Assembly (NCBI GenBank): GCA_032358255.1
Contig: JAULBX010029091.1
Span: 1-23,995 of the forward strand
Length of the DNA: 23,995 nt
Direction: 5' to 3'
Origin: Heterotrichella gracilis
Lineage: Eukaryota > Sar > Xanthophyceae > Tribonematales > Xanthonemataceae
In this document: piece by piece, positions 9,478 to 19,830 of the stretch
How positions within the stretch are numbered: position 1 is the first letter of the stretch
Layout: each line of letters begins with the position of its first letter
Notes under the pieces: model-generated
What the model saw: only the letters and a program-made list of their open reading frames with translations
Told to the model about the DNA's origin: nothing
The model's database searches: none
Translations under genes and position numbers: made by a program

Positions 9478-10821
9478 GCGTTTACGCTGTCACTGAATGG
9501 ATGGTCAGTGTCTCCACATCGAAGGTGATGCATATGCCTGGCTGTAGGACCAGGTGATGGTAGGGGGGGGTGTACCTGTGAGGTGCCTGAGCAGTGGGTG
9601 GTGGTGGTGGTGCGGTGGCGTGTACGGGGTAGTCGCTGGCTGGTGGCATGGTGTGGGGACTGGAAGGGTGCCCGGTGGTGATGTGGGTGTGTGCGGTGCT
9701 GGCACCTGTGGCGACATATCGTGGGATGGGGGTCATTTTACATGTGGGGTAGGGGTGTTGGGGGGATTTGGGCAACGGCCCCGCCCTGAGACTAGTTTTG
9801 TAACAAGAAGTCTCTCTCTTTGACATCCCTGCAGAGCACACGGGGGGACGACACCAGTCTGGCTGAGCTAGTAGATGGTTGGCTCTCTTGGTGTTGGTTG
9901 TGACACGACCTTGAGTCACAGGCTTCAAGGTTAAAGGAGGACTAGTACACCGGTAATATATGCATACGGAAGGCACTGCCTGGCCCCTGCCGGGGCTCAG
10001 AGCGAGGGAGTTGAACGCATTCGCGCATGCATGCATGTGCATGCATGCATGCATGGGTTCATGGGAGTGGGAGTGGCTATGCTGGGGTTTGGACAGGTTA
10101 CCTGAGCAGGGCGGGACAGGGCGTAACCTGCACTTTCCACAGCCCCAAGCGCAGCGACATGGACGAGTGCTGCAGGCGTGGGCTTGAATGGAGTTGTGGC
10201 GGGAAAGGTGCTATGGTAGCCGGGGAGCAGCTGATACGGGAGTCTGCGCTGTTCCTCTTTTACTGCAGGAGAAGGTCCTACGATACGGGTCAATAACGTT
10301 ATGTGCACGCTCGGCTCTTGGCTCAGTCTGATGCCCCGAGGGCTTCCGGCTCAACGGGGATTGCAGGTTTTATTCGTAATCCCACATATGTGATTTGGGG
10401 ATTGTGTCACCTTGTCAAGGTGCATTCTCAAAACTTGTCCAAACACCTTATTTGTCCAAAACACACAGCTGGAAACTTTGTTCAGGCTGTAACCACTTCA
10501 CGCCTGTTCAAACTCCAAGCATCCCTGCGTTCTCTGACCATCCCTGCGCTCGTGTCCAACCTGGGATCATTCGACAGCCTAAGGGGCCACTACCAATTTC
10601 CCCTTGGCTGAAAGAGGAAGTGCTTCCAGTTTGAAGCACACCACTTCCTTTGTGTGCAGAACAACGGGTGTTTTCAAGCGTGGATCATGCGTGAACGCTG
10701 TTAGTTTCACCCGATCTGAGCCCCTCTCTCCCAGCCGTGGGCTTCGTGCCAGGACTAGCGTATCGCCATGAGGGGGTGATAGCCATTTTATTAGGGCAAT
10801 TGTTTGATACAAGGGTGGACG
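9478..10821. other. Head-to-head spacer, possible divergent promoter region
   Basis: This separates the likely start of the FtsH-like gene (-) from the start of the transporter-like gene (+), so it should contain both promoters. Missing 5' exons of the - strand gene could also lie here, since I did not find independent evidence that 9477 is the true start. It contains a GTGG-rich run near 9595-9625 and the (GCAT)n tract at 10025. No convincing exon was found. Confidence 0.45.
10025..10054. repeat. Self-complementary (GCAT)n tract
   Basis: GCATGCATGCATGTGCATGC and the following repeats form a 30-base palindrome-rich microsatellite with one break. Such tracts can form hairpins or cruciforms. 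It lies in the presumed divergent promoter region. Confidence 0.8.
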
Positions 10822-13714
10822 ATGAGCGACGTGGAGGCAGCGGACGGGTCTGATGGCAGCCAGCGGCGGCAGGCGTTACGGAAAGCTGGCGAGGAGTACT
10901 TTGAGAAGGTGTTGGCCAAGACACACAAGCCCCCCCTCCATCCCAAGGGCTCAAGCCCGGGCAGCAAGCTCCCCAGGCTCGACTCCGCCACCTCTGAGAA
11001 GATAGACAGCGACCTGGAGACAGTCGGCCTAGTGGTTGAAAGCAGCAAGCCCTACTTCATCGGAGCCCTCTACTTTGCAGCCCAGTCCACCTCCCTGATC
11101 CTCATCCAGCTCAGCCTGCAGTTCCTGCCCTTGCCTGGGGTCCTCACCTTCTTCCACCTCACCGCCGCAGCACTCACCCTGTGGCTGCTGTCAGCTAACG
11201 CCACCTTCACGCTATCCCCCTTGACGGGGGACCTCCTCAAGGCAGTGCTGCCAGGCGTGGTGCTGTCAGCCATTGAGGTGGGGAGTGGACACTGCTTTGC
11301 AAGCACAACCTTGACCCGCACAGCCAAAGGCACCGCATGCCAACCTCTATGCAGAGGGCTCCCTGCATCCTGTCTGCAGCAGCCATCCACACCCTCACAA
11401 CCCATCCACGCTCCGCACTCTCACCTTGTGTCGCTGCACCTTTAACCCATGCCATACCTTGGGCTCTTCACCACACCCACTCCACTAGTCAGCTACACCA
11501 CCTGAGGTATGCACCCATATGGGTGTGACCCACACAACCCGGCATGCTCCAGCAGTACAGCCGGAGCCGCTTCACCGGATCCCCAGCACTGCTCTTTCCT
11601 TGCCCATGACCACCCGTCACACCCACTCTTCCCCTGTGCCGCAGGTGTGCCTGGAGTTCCGGTTGCTGTCCAGCTGCCAGGTGTACCTAGTGCTGGGGGT
11701 GAAGGCCATACTGCCGGGCCTGCTGGGGGCGCTGTTTGAGCGCGCGGTGACGGGCAACGCACCCAGCCTGCCAAAGCTGGCGGTGGCCACAGTGGGGGTG
11801 GCAATACTGGGTGCGCAGCCTCCCCCGCCCCCGCCTCCATACCTGCACTTGCCCCACGCCCCCCTACACAAGCAACCAATGCCCCGCGGGGTGCACACGT
11901 ATTGTGCACAGGTCACAGACCCCGCTCGCCTGCTTCGCCATCATGGTGCATAGTCACACAGCCTGTGACGGGGGAGAAGCGCACACTAGGTATCCCTGCG
12001 TGGCGGTAGCCTCCCCTATCCTGCAAGATAGGGCAGGTATAGCCCTATAGGGCAGGTACAACCTCCCCTATAGGCCCTGGCACCAGGTGAGCGCGGGTAC
12101 ATGGTGTGCCACCTGTCTCACGGCTTGCCCCCCACCCACCGCCTGTAGGTTCGGCCACTGCCCTGCTGTGGCTGCCTGACCTGGTGAGCGCCATCCTGCT
12201 GGCCGCCTGGGTGGCAACCTGCGTGCTGCACTTTATGTGGGCGCACCTGGGGGAGGCGATAGGTGAGGGCTGCACGGCTGCGTGTTTTATGTGATGGGCT
12301 GTGTGCCACCTTGTACACGAGGCGTTGTGTGTGACGGAGTACATGGGTGCCTGCCTGCCTTGTACTCTCTGCTCTGGAGGGGTGCTTGGGGTAGGGGTGG
12401 GGATAGGGGTACCTGGGATGCCAACCATGGCCGCTCGACAGCATGGACCCACTGCAGGCCTCCACATCCCGATTGCTGATCGGCTGGCTGGATGGATGGA
12501 TGGCTGATTGGCTGTGTGGCTGGATTGCATGTATCCAGTAACCAACCAGTTACTTACACGCCGCCAGGCTGTGCACCCGCGCGCACCCCTCACCCCGTCC
12601 CCCCACCCCATTCCTGGTTCAGGCTCCCGCTGGCCCGCACTGCTTGAGCTCAAGTCGAGTGAGGCCAGCGTTGACCTTGCCAGCGCCGCCTTCTACCGCC
12701 AGTGCCTGCCCGCGCTGCCTGTGCTTGCGCTGGGGCTGGTGCTCAAGGAGGGGAAGACAATGACAAAGGTGGGTGGGGAGGGAGTGGGAGAGGAGGGGGT
12801 GCATGAAGGGGAAGGGGGCGCATGTGGCTGCCAATCATCACAGGTGCATGTGCTTGGGGAAAGCAACTGCGTGGCCGCGCCTCACGCTGGTGTCATGCAT
12901 GCACCATCGTCCACATGGGCTTTGGCAGTTGCTCCCACTACTTGATCATTATATATGAAATCACACCACGATCCACACATACATTTTTTGGCTGCGCCCC
13001 CCTCCCCTTGACGACCCCTCCCCTTGCTCACCATCCGCTAGGTCGACCTGTCCGTCCCCTCGCTCACCATCTGCCTGCTGTCGCTCCTGTCCTGGTCGGT
13101 GGGCACCAGCAGCGGCGTGTTCCTGCACACGCACCTCACGCGCCTGCAGGAGACGCTGCTCAACTGCGCAGGCAGGGCGGGGGTGGTGGTGGCAAACATA
13201 GTGGTGAGTGGGGTGGGCGGCCCTACTGGGTTGGGCGGCAGTGGCATACATGGTGGCGAGGGTTGTGTTGGTGCCGACCAGGGGATGCATGGGGCTGTAT
13301 GTGGGTGGTCCAGTTGACAGACATGGGGGTGGTGCACGTGGTTGGTACTGGGCGAGGTGTGCAGCGCAGGTGCGGGTGATGCGTGGGCCTTGACCTTGGC
13401 TGCCACCCATGGAGGGTTGCGCCTGTGATGCATGTCAATGATGCAACACATGCTCATGCACATGCACACCACAAAGCACCAGGATGTACGCTGCTGCTTG
13501 TGGTGCAAAGACTGCAATGGCTGCGCTTGCTTATACCTGTAGCCGTGCATGTGCCTGTCCCTCAAAACACCCAGTAATGCATGGTTGTTGACCCCCCCCC
13601 CCCCCCTTTCCTCCGCAGGCGTACGCCGTGCCCTCTGTCCCCGCACTGCTGGCGGCCATAGGCATCGTGGCATGCGGCACAGCGGTGCAGCTGCACACGC
13701 CGGCAACCATGTGA
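10822..13714 (+). CDS. Drug/metabolite transporter superfamily protein, nucleotide-sugar-transporter-like
   Basis: The exons are 10822-11277, 11645-11810, 12149-12262, 12623-12768, 13042-13203 and 13619-13714. They total 1140 nt (379 aa) and all phases agree. The start is the first in-frame ATG, at 10822. Residues 1-75 are hydrophilic and probably cytosolic. After SSKPYFIGALYFAAQS come hydrophobic helices at about 79-103, 105-125 and 139-152, and further ones in every later exon (for example LVSAILLAAWVATCVLHFMW and VPSLTICLLSLLSWSVG), about eight to ten in all. Length, helix number and an FRLLSS segment about midway fit the NST/TPT families of Golgi or plastid membranes, such as GDP-sugar transporters. 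The substrate cannot be told: I see no clean GALNK-type signature. The predicted end, LHTPATM, is short. A TGTAA follows at 13976. Confidence 0.75.
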
Positions 13715-13975
13715 GCGGTGGGGGTAGTGGAGAGGGGCGCTGTGTATCACATGGTTTGTGGGGGGTGGGGAGCCATGTGGCGGCAACAGCGCTGGGCATG
13801 AATGGAAGGGGGCTGGGGCTGCCGTGCGGAGCCCTCACCAGGAGTTGTACAGTATCGATACTGCAAATCATTGATTTCCTGCGGATGCGCCGTGCTGGTG
13901 GGCGGTTCCTGGCATGTGGCTGCAGCAAAAACTGGGCGAGGGCATGGTAGAGCGCTGTGCAATGGTGGCAAAGGG

Positions 13976-13980
13976 TGTAA
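13976..13980 (+). terminator. Candidate TGTAA polyadenylation signal for the transporter-like gene
   Basis: TGTAA lies 262 bases after the stop at 13714. It is the third TGTAA found a few hundred bases after a + strand gene in this window. Confidence 0.4.
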
Positions 13981-14830
13981 ATGGGGATGTAGCAGCCTGC
14001 ACTTGGCCAGTGCATATCCACAGCAGGCAGCCGAGGGGTGAAGTCCAGCCCTGGTTGGACCAGGCTCCACGCATACCCAGGTAGCTGCGAATGAACGAAC
14101 GGGCAGCTTCCCAAGGGGTATGGCAGCGATGGTGGGGGATGTCACCCATGCGGTGTGGGGAGACGTACAGCGGCTATGGAGCAGACTCTGGAACGTGTCT
14201 GCCATTGTCACATGACATTCAACTTGCAAGTGACGTGTCAAGGCGGCACAGGACTTCAGGGCATGCCACCAATGCACTGTTTTTGCAGATAGCTCCAGTC
14301 TGGCCCTGTCAAGCAGCTGTGACAATGGCGCCATAGGCCGGCTGGTGTCTCCTGTTCACTCAGTGTGTACAGTCTGTAACCATGATGCGCAACAACTTGA
14401 TGGCACGAATAACTTTACAAAACTCTCCTTTACCACATAGGTGATGACTTTTGTCACAGCAAAGTAACCTGCGGTTCGGCTACTCGAAAAATCAACAAAC
14501 CCAGACCTGCATGGGTCAAACATCCTAAGGGGTTTTGCTGCCAACTGAAACCCTAACCCTAATTCTTAGGGATTTGCATGGGCAGGCCTGATTAGATATG
14601 CGCGCCACATGGCCAACAAGCAAACAAAGCGAGCACACCCAAAAAGCAGCACCACAGACACAGTCAGCACACACGGCCGACAGCTATATATTCACAGGCA
14701 TAGGACACACGCAACGAGATAGCAACCATGCAGACGTTTGCAAGCAGACTGGCTGGCAGCAAGCCAGCCAGCGCAGTTCTATCACCCAACTTTTTATACA
14801 ATGGGGTCTGCCAGTCAAAAAAGACCCAGA

Positions 14831-14861
14831 ACTGACTGACTGACTGACTGACTGACTGACT
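14831..14861. repeat. (ACTG)n microsatellite
   Basis: Nearly eight perfect ACTG units in a row. Reading frames through it give artificial SQSV or TD repeats, which were not taken as genes. Confidence 0.95.
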
Positions 14862-15319
14862 CATTTTTCCACCGCCCCTTCACCTTTGTTGACATCACCC
14901 CCTTGAATTGAAATGGGCAGTAATGGGCACAAAGTCCTATTCTGTCAGCCTTTCCCAACCTGTTTCAACATACAACGTGCCCAACTTCAAGACACGACTA
15001 ATTACATTGATTGCCATGATCCTATGCCCTATTAGGGGCTTGTTGTGGGTAGAAAGCCGTGAACTCGTGATACACTATTGAACCATGTCTTGGGTTGACT
15101 TGGTGTATGAGCGTTGAGACGCTTTCTTAACGCTTAACTTAAAGACCCAACTTGGTCAGTCATTCCTCGTGACCCCATCGTGACCCTCTGACTGCTGTTG
15201 AAGGCTTCGTAGCTTGTTATTGAACTAGGTAGACCCATGACCCCATCAGAATTATTAGGCTGAGCTTGAGACCTCAGACAACCCTTTCTGACCCTATTGT
15301 GACTCCTCAAGCCAGTACA

Positions 15320-15916
15320 ATGGGTGGTAAACGGACAAAAGAGCAACAGGCTGAGTACCGTAAGACACCACAAGGACAAGCTGCCACAAAAAGAGCAATG
15401 TTAGCCCGAAAGCTTAAACGTGATACACAGCCTGGATTCCGTGAGAAGACGAGAGCGTACGACCGTCAGTATCACCAGAAAGAAACAGAGGCAAACAAAG
15501 CACGGCTTGGCTTAGAGGTGGCACAAGGCAAGCATCAGCCACGCCCTGGCGCTGGTACAAGCTTGAACGAGAAAGCGCTGTCTGCAATGCACCACAGACC
15601 AGCATCTTCCTACCTCGAGGAAGCACAGCAGTTGTTCAACGACATCACCCTCCCAAAGAACAGCCGACACCTCCCCCCAAATCAACAGGCAGGCATCAAC
15701 AAGGCAAGGGAGGCAATTGCTGACGACCCCTCCAAATCCATCCACACCATGGCTGCACAGCGGTGCCCCACCACAGGCCACCCACTGTACAGCCATGGCA
15801 TATTCAACGGTCAGCTCCACAACCTGTGGGATGAGGCCATCAGGTATACCCGTCATGCTGGACCACCGGTTGCCGCCCAGGAGCAATTGGGTTTGACGTT
15901 CCCAACATGGTGGTGA
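15320..15916 (+). CDS. Hypothetical Lys/Arg-rich protein, possibly from a mobile element
   Basis: The ORF runs from ATG 15320 to TGA 15916 (198 aa). The first 70 residues are very basic and alpha-helical in character (MGGKRTKEQQAEYRKTPQGQ, then TKRAMLARKLKR and YDRQYHQKETEANKARL), which suggests nucleic-acid binding. A middle part (LEEAQQLFNDITLP) is milder, and the C-terminus has HGIFNGQLHNLWDEAIR. I do not recognise a family. Codon use is less G/C-biased than in the confirmed genes, and the flanks are repeat-rich, so a transposon-derived gene is possible. It may be spliced: CAG|GTATAC at about 15845 and GTGAGT at 15914 are good donors, and a good acceptor lies at 16179, but I found no junction that keeps both frames. 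Confidence 0.45.
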   Translation: MGGKRTKEQQAEYRKTPQGQAATKRAMLARKLKRDTQPGFREKTRAYDRQYHQKETEANKARLGLEVAQGKHQPRPGAGTSLNEKALSAMHHRPASSYLEEAQQLFNDITLPKNSRHLPPNQQAGINKAREAIADDPSKSIHTMAAQRCPTTGHPLYSHGIFNGQLHNLWDEAIRYTRHAGPPVAAQEQLGLTFPTWW

Positions 15917-16179
15917 GTGCAAACACTGATTCAGCTTGCAATGGCAAATATCAGCTTGCAATGGCAAATAAATGGAATTAAATCTTTTAAAGAATTATTC
16001 CAGCATCCCAGTAGTGCACAGTCACCCACACCTTTAGGTGCTTCATTGTCAAAACACGCAATGCCATTGAATATGTGTCAGATTCAGTTGCTGCACACCG
16101 TTCAGTGTACAACTTGCCAGCATCACCACCTGTGTGCATAATATGAGCAACACCTCTCATGCATTGTGTGTCGCTGCAG

Positions 16180-16407
16180 ACCTTCATCCTGGACAAATTC
16201 GACACTGCTGAGGAAGCCAACGCATACGAGAAAATGTGCCATATCATGGTGCGTGACATCCCAATCCCCTGGAGGCTCACCGCGCTGGAGGGCCATGGCG
16301 GCACATCAGAGCCCAAATCTGGTGGCAAGTGCAAATTCTACGTGGCTATCATCTTCAGGTTGAACGGCTTGCCTGCACACCTCTGGCCTGCAAACCTCCT
16401 GGACTAA
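16180..16407 (+). CDS. Exon of unknown gene (TFILDKFDTAEEANAYEK segment)
   Basis: Behind the acceptor GTCGCTGCAG (16170-16179) an open frame encodes TFILDKFDTAEEANAYEK, then CHIMVRDIPIPWRLTALEGH, then SGGKCKFYVAIIFR, and runs to TAA... TAG-free sequence ending at a stop near 16405. It has the charged/hydrophobic balance of real protein and G/C-ending codons at many sites. A donor-like CAG|GTTGAA follows the last conserved-looking residues at about 16358, so the exon may end there. It may belong with the ORF at 15320, but no phase-consistent junction was found. The function is unknown. Confidence 0.35.
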   Translation, partial: TFILDKFDTAEEANAYEKMCHIMVRDIPIPWRLTALEGHGGTSEPKSGGKCKFYVAIIFRLNGLPAHLWPANLLD

Positions 16408-16516
16408 GGTGGCTAAGGTGGCTAACAATGCTGGTGTCAAGGGGTGGGTGCAGCACTCATAAGCCTGGCCCACCACGGGAGCCCTTGGCACTACATGGCA
16501 GCAATCACCTGTTCCA

Positions 16517-16619
16517 GCAATCACATGTTCCAGCCTTGAGCACCGGCAAAGGTGCCACCAAACATGTTTCCAAAGCAATCACATGTTCCAGCCTTGAGCA
16601 CCGGCAAAGGTGCCACCAA
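16517..16619. repeat. Two-copy tandem repeat, 58-bp period
   Basis: A 45-base sequence starting GCAATCACATGTTCCAGCC and ending GGTGCCACCAA occurs at 16517-16561 and 16575-16619, essentially identical. A partial CAGCAATCACCTGTTCC lies just before the first copy. The near identity implies a recent duplication. Confidence 0.85.
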
Positions 16620-17499
16620 GTCTATACTGATCAGATGCATACAACTTAAACCCACCCATTTAGTGAACTTGAAGCAAGAATTCAGGCAATTGGGAGCATA
16701 CCATAACTGCAACCATACAGAATTATATTCCAGACAGTGTCAACCAAATCTTTTATGCTATGTACAATGAGTCGAAACAATTTCAGCAGTTTGATGCATG
16801 TACAACAATGTATACTGACTTTATTCACGTGGAAGCATTGGTGTTTCGTTCAATAGCTTTTCCCTGCGCAATTGCAATACGTTGCAACGTAGTGGAAGCG
16901 TGACTAGTGTATACATGATATTAACTGTATTTCCAATAATTGGGCGTGTGTAGACACACGGATGGTCTTCCCCCATGTAATACATTTGTGATGTTTCATC
17001 ACACTGCAGTCGTTGAGTCCCCAATCAGAATCACGATCCATGCTGTGCGCCAAGTGTTTCGAGTGCCAAAGCAGCCCATGCAGTTTCAAAAAAATCACAG
17101 ACCAAGTCGTTTGCCTTGCGTGGCCGCAGCCTGCAGAGCTCCTTCAAGTCCTTGCAGGGTGCGCCTCTGACCATCCGAGCAGCAAGGCGGGCTACTGGGA
17201 GGTTTGCCATATGCTCAGCTGGACCAGGGACCCCAGCGGTAACGACTACCGGACAGACAGACCGACAGCAAGCCCGATGACTCACGACCCAAGGTTGGTT
17301 TCTAAATTTTGTTCAAAAGGTTGGGGCCACCCTGCAGCCTTGGCACAAAACCTGCCCACAAAGGGGTGCTGACCTGCACCATATATAAACCTGCCCATGG
17401 GTGGCCACAAAGTGATGCTGACCTGCTGTTCACTTTTTTAAGTTGCTGACTGAAGCTTTCACTTCTCTAAGTTGCTGACTGAAGCTTTGCTGGTGGCAG

Positions 17500-17649
17500 A
17501 CCCTCAGATTTTGGCAGAAGTTCTGGAAGTACTTGTACCTCACCTTCGCCCTGCCGCTGGTCTTCTGGTTTTTCATGGGTCTGTTCATCATTGCAAACGC
17601 CATCATCACGCGCGGCGGGAGTTTCTGGAAGTATCTCTGGTGGTCCTAG
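17500..17649 (+). CDS. Terminal exon of an unidentified membrane protein
   Basis: After GGTGGCAG (acceptor ending at 17499) an open frame encodes 49 residues: TLRFWQKFWK, YLYLTFALPLVFWFFMG, LFIIANAIITRGG and SFWKYLWWS, with TAG at 17647-17649. It has one or two membrane helices, FWKYL occurs at both ends, and most codons end in G or C, as in the confirmed genes. The exon has no ATG at its start, so an upstream exon is needed; I could not find one. A perfect donor (AG|GTAAGT) directly overlaps the stop, so a different reading frame could continue, but the other two frames look like shadows. The family is not recognised. Confidence 0.45.
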   Translation, partial: TLRFWQKFWKYLYLTFALPLVFWFFMGLFIIANAIITRGGSFWKYLWWS

Positions 17650-17754
17650 GTAAGTTTCTGCTATGTGAGAAGCGTGCAAACCAGTGTATGTGTGGGTATG
17701 CACCTTGTACACGTTGATATGGACAAGCCACCTCGATACGGACAGCCTATGGTG

Positions 17755-17772
17755 TAGGGTTTAGGGTTTAGG
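17755..17772 (+). repeat. Telomere-like TAGGGTTTAGGGTTTAGG
   Basis: About two and a half TTTAGGG units stand alone in a spacer, in the opposite strand sense to the copy at 4747. Confidence 0.75.
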
Positions 17773-18068
17773 AGCTAGCTCTGCGCATTGCTCCATCCCT
17801 GGCAACTAGTACGGTATGCCAGTAACACGAGACATGTCATTGTTGGGTGACATATACTACTGCTGTCTGCAGGGCTCTTGCGTTCCTGACAGGGTGTTGC
17901 ACACACCTGGCAGCGGTGTTGGTGCGCGCTGAGGGGGAGCGCCTGTCTCATGGTTTATCTGCCTTCATTGTATCCACTGTGGACTACCACTTGGCGAGGG
18001 CCGCCTGCCACAAGACATGGACCCAGATTATGAGTAAACGCGGTTTAACTGTCACATTGGACATTTGA

Positions 18069-18305
18069 ATGAACAGTGTAGACACACAGTGCATGCAGCG
18101 TTTTTTCGCTTCCTTAGCGTGTGAGGCTGAGTTGCCCACAATTACATACGCTCACACTGAGCTTGATGCAAGCTTTGAATTTGACTTCAAGGTGTTAGAA
18201 TATTGCTTGCTCGTGCGCCGCATTGCCAGCGCCTGCCGCGGCAGCCTGAGAGTGACCAGCCTGAGCAATGTAGGCTGGCTGCATGCACCCAGACCTGCCA
18301 TGTAA
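18069..18305 (+). CDS. Hypothetical ORF, weak
   Basis: ATG 18069 to TAA 18305 (78 aa) encodes LACEAELPTITYAHTELDAS, then FEFDFKVLEYCLLVRRIASA, which has a protein-like composition. No start context, splice partner or family is seen. The preceding 17871-18068 stretch is also open in a different frame (LAFLTGCCTHLAAVLVRAEG). The whole 17.8-18.8 kb region could be a decayed mobile element. I give this low weight. Confidence 0.2.
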   Translation: MNSVDTQCMQRFFASLACEAELPTITYAHTELDASFEFDFKVLEYCLLVRRIASACRGSLRVTSLSNVGWLHAPRPAM

Positions 18306-19278
18306 AACCTATGCCGCATGCGGCATGATCAGCAGCGCACGCAAAGTGCTGTAATGAACCAACTGTCCTTGCATATGTCAGTGGCATTCAGTGGAAAAGG
18401 GTGGGGGGGGGTGGGGGCGAGCGTGCGGGTGATGCTGTTGTTTTACGCGCCCGGCTGTGCAACGTATTTGGCAGGTGCGTTGCACAGCAGCAGCAAAGAT
18501 CTCTTGGGCGAGATCACCCAAGATGCTGGTTTGCCTGGCCTGAAGACCAGGTTACCCATGAGTGCAGGCATGGTGGTTCCTTCAGCACTTGCATGCAGGT
18601 AAGGAGGCCAAAGCAAGTCGCGATGTCTGTTGCCCCCTTGCTGAACTTCACAGGATGGATTTACTTGACAGTGATATTCAGGGAGCCAACCTGGGCTCAC
18701 AAGATGATTGGAGGTGCTTGCTTAAACATTGTGAATACATGGAGACACACTGGCCCCACAACTACTACCAGATTTAGGAGACACTAAAATGGAGACACTA
18801 AAAATTAAAACGGTGATGCTATGTTATTATCTGCGTGCAGCATGAAATGCAAATTTTTCACAACCTCTACTTTAATAAACACGCCGCCATCTACCTGTTT
18901 CAACCTCAAAAGCATGACCACCCAATGTGAACCTGGGTACCTCAATCCTATAACTTTGGCACAAGTCTGAAGTCAAATATAATTGCCATCGTTCCCCAGT
19001 CACCGCCAATAGCATGGCATGTATGCAAACCCTTAACACTTTCCTCCTCCACTATATTGTGTGTGACGTCATGTAATGCCAGCCTCTTTGTTTTTCCATT
19101 AGCTCCTCAATCTCTAGCGCGTGTGGACTGGATTCTGCCCACCTGAGGACAGGTGTGCCACAAGGCTGGCTAGCTACCGCACTCCCCCACCCTCCCACCC
19201 CCACACCCCCACACCAACACCCCAACTGCACATCCAGCCACTCATTAATGTCATGACCACCCCCAGCTGCAGCGCCAG
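18306..19278. other. Spacer without a supported gene
   Basis: It contains a perfect 16-base palindrome ATGCCGCATGCGGCAT (18311-18326), a G-rich run near 18400 and an A/T-rich stretch at 18790-19000. Short open frames on both strands (around 18560-18780) have no splice or family support. The last part should be the 3' UTR of the - strand gene ending at 19279. Confidence 0.45.
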
Positions 19279-19344
19279 TCACAGCTGCGCCCCCTGCAGG
19301 TAGCCAATCAGCAGCAGCGCGGCAAAAGCGATCAGGCGCAGGGG
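19279..19344 (-). CDS. Terminal exon of a membrane protein gene
   Basis: On the - strand the frame reads PLRLIAFAALLLIGYLQGAQL and stops at TGA 19281-19279, giving one hydrophobic helix and a short tail. Upstream, at 19447-19387, the same strand encodes LKFMMSNKELQGLASVAATQ behind a CTTCC-poor region, in a frame that does not join directly (two bases off), so an intron or a frameshift lies between them. It probably ends the gene whose exons lie at 20.5-22.4 kb, by strand and character only. Confidence 0.35.
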   Translation of the reverse strand, partial: PLRLIAFAALLLIGYLQGAQL

Positions 19345-19399
19345 GTGCGCACAGCGCGTGCGGCAGGGGCGGTGCGGTGGGTGGACAGGTGCTGCGTCG

Positions 19400-19830
19400 C
19401 TGCCACACTGGCAAGGCCCTGGAGCTCCTTGTTAGACATCATGAACTTCAGGGTAATGGGGTTGATAAGCAGTGCTTCTGATCATTATAAGATGACAGGA
19501 TGCACCTTTCATGGCAAGATGAAAGTTGGTGGTACACTGGCGAGGTCGCAGAGCTCCTGCTGGAGGGGTTTTAGGGTTTTGTGGGGTAGGGTTGCTGGTG
19601 CTGTGTAGTGCAGGTTCTAAAGATTTGGGAGTAGGGTTTGGTTGTCAGGTGCTAGCACTGCCACGCTGGCTAGGTCCTGGAGCTCCTGCGGAAGGTGTGT
19701 AGGGTTTCGTGGTGTAGGGTTAAGGGTTTTTAAACCCTAATTGAGGTTGATGATCAGGTGCTAGAGCACTACCAACCTGGCACTCTCCTGGAGCTCCTGC
19801 GGAAGATGTAAAGGTTTAGGGTTGGGCAGA
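19400..19830 (-). repeat. Four copies of an acceptor plus exon start, with telomere-like spacers
   Basis: The + strand core (T/C)GGAGCTCCT or its variant AGAGCTCCT occurs at 19421, 19550, 19679 and 19790 (129, 129 and 111 bp apart), each preceded by a CACTGGCAAGG/CACGCTGGCTAGG-type sequence. On the coding strand, copies 3 and 4 read CTTCCGCAG|GAGCTCCAG, that is, an acceptor followed by codons for ELQDLASVAV. Copy 1, without this exact acceptor, reads KELQGLASVAA. TAGGGTTT-type motifs lie between the copies (about 19570-19600, 19632, 19700-19740, 19812-19840). Confidence 0.7.

Larger units (their letters stand above)
13715..15319. other. Spacer with microsatellite and telomere-like motif
   Basis: The first part is the probable 3' UTR of the transporter-like gene, with TGTAA at 13976-13980. 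A CCCTAACCCTAA motif lies at 14550-14561. An (ACTG)n tract at 14831-14861 follows. From about 14590 the base composition becomes less G/C-rich, which continues into the next ORF. No gene is supported. Confidence 0.5.

Noticed and set aside
9482..10054. 190-codon open frame on the - strand upstream of the FtsH-like gene
   Set aside because: It is dominated by low-complexity sequence (GCAT repeats read as MHACMHMHACA, CCACC-rich tracts) and has no family features. It was not used as a 5' exon.
13038..14114. 358-codon open frame on the - strand
   Set aside because: It overlaps two confirmed exons of the transporter-like gene, and its product is a His/Pro/Cys-rich string typical of a shadow frame.
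17031..17285. - strand open frame with LPVARLAARMVRG and KDLKELCRLRPRKANDLV
   Set aside because: The composition is protein-like, but the + strand is open over the same bases and there is no splice, start or family support, so I could not choose a strand.
18318..18787. Several overlapping + strand frames (for example one with LLDSDIQGANLGSQDDW)
   Set aside because: Three frames are partly open, none has a supported start or junction, and no family is recognised. Left as a possible mobile-element remnant.
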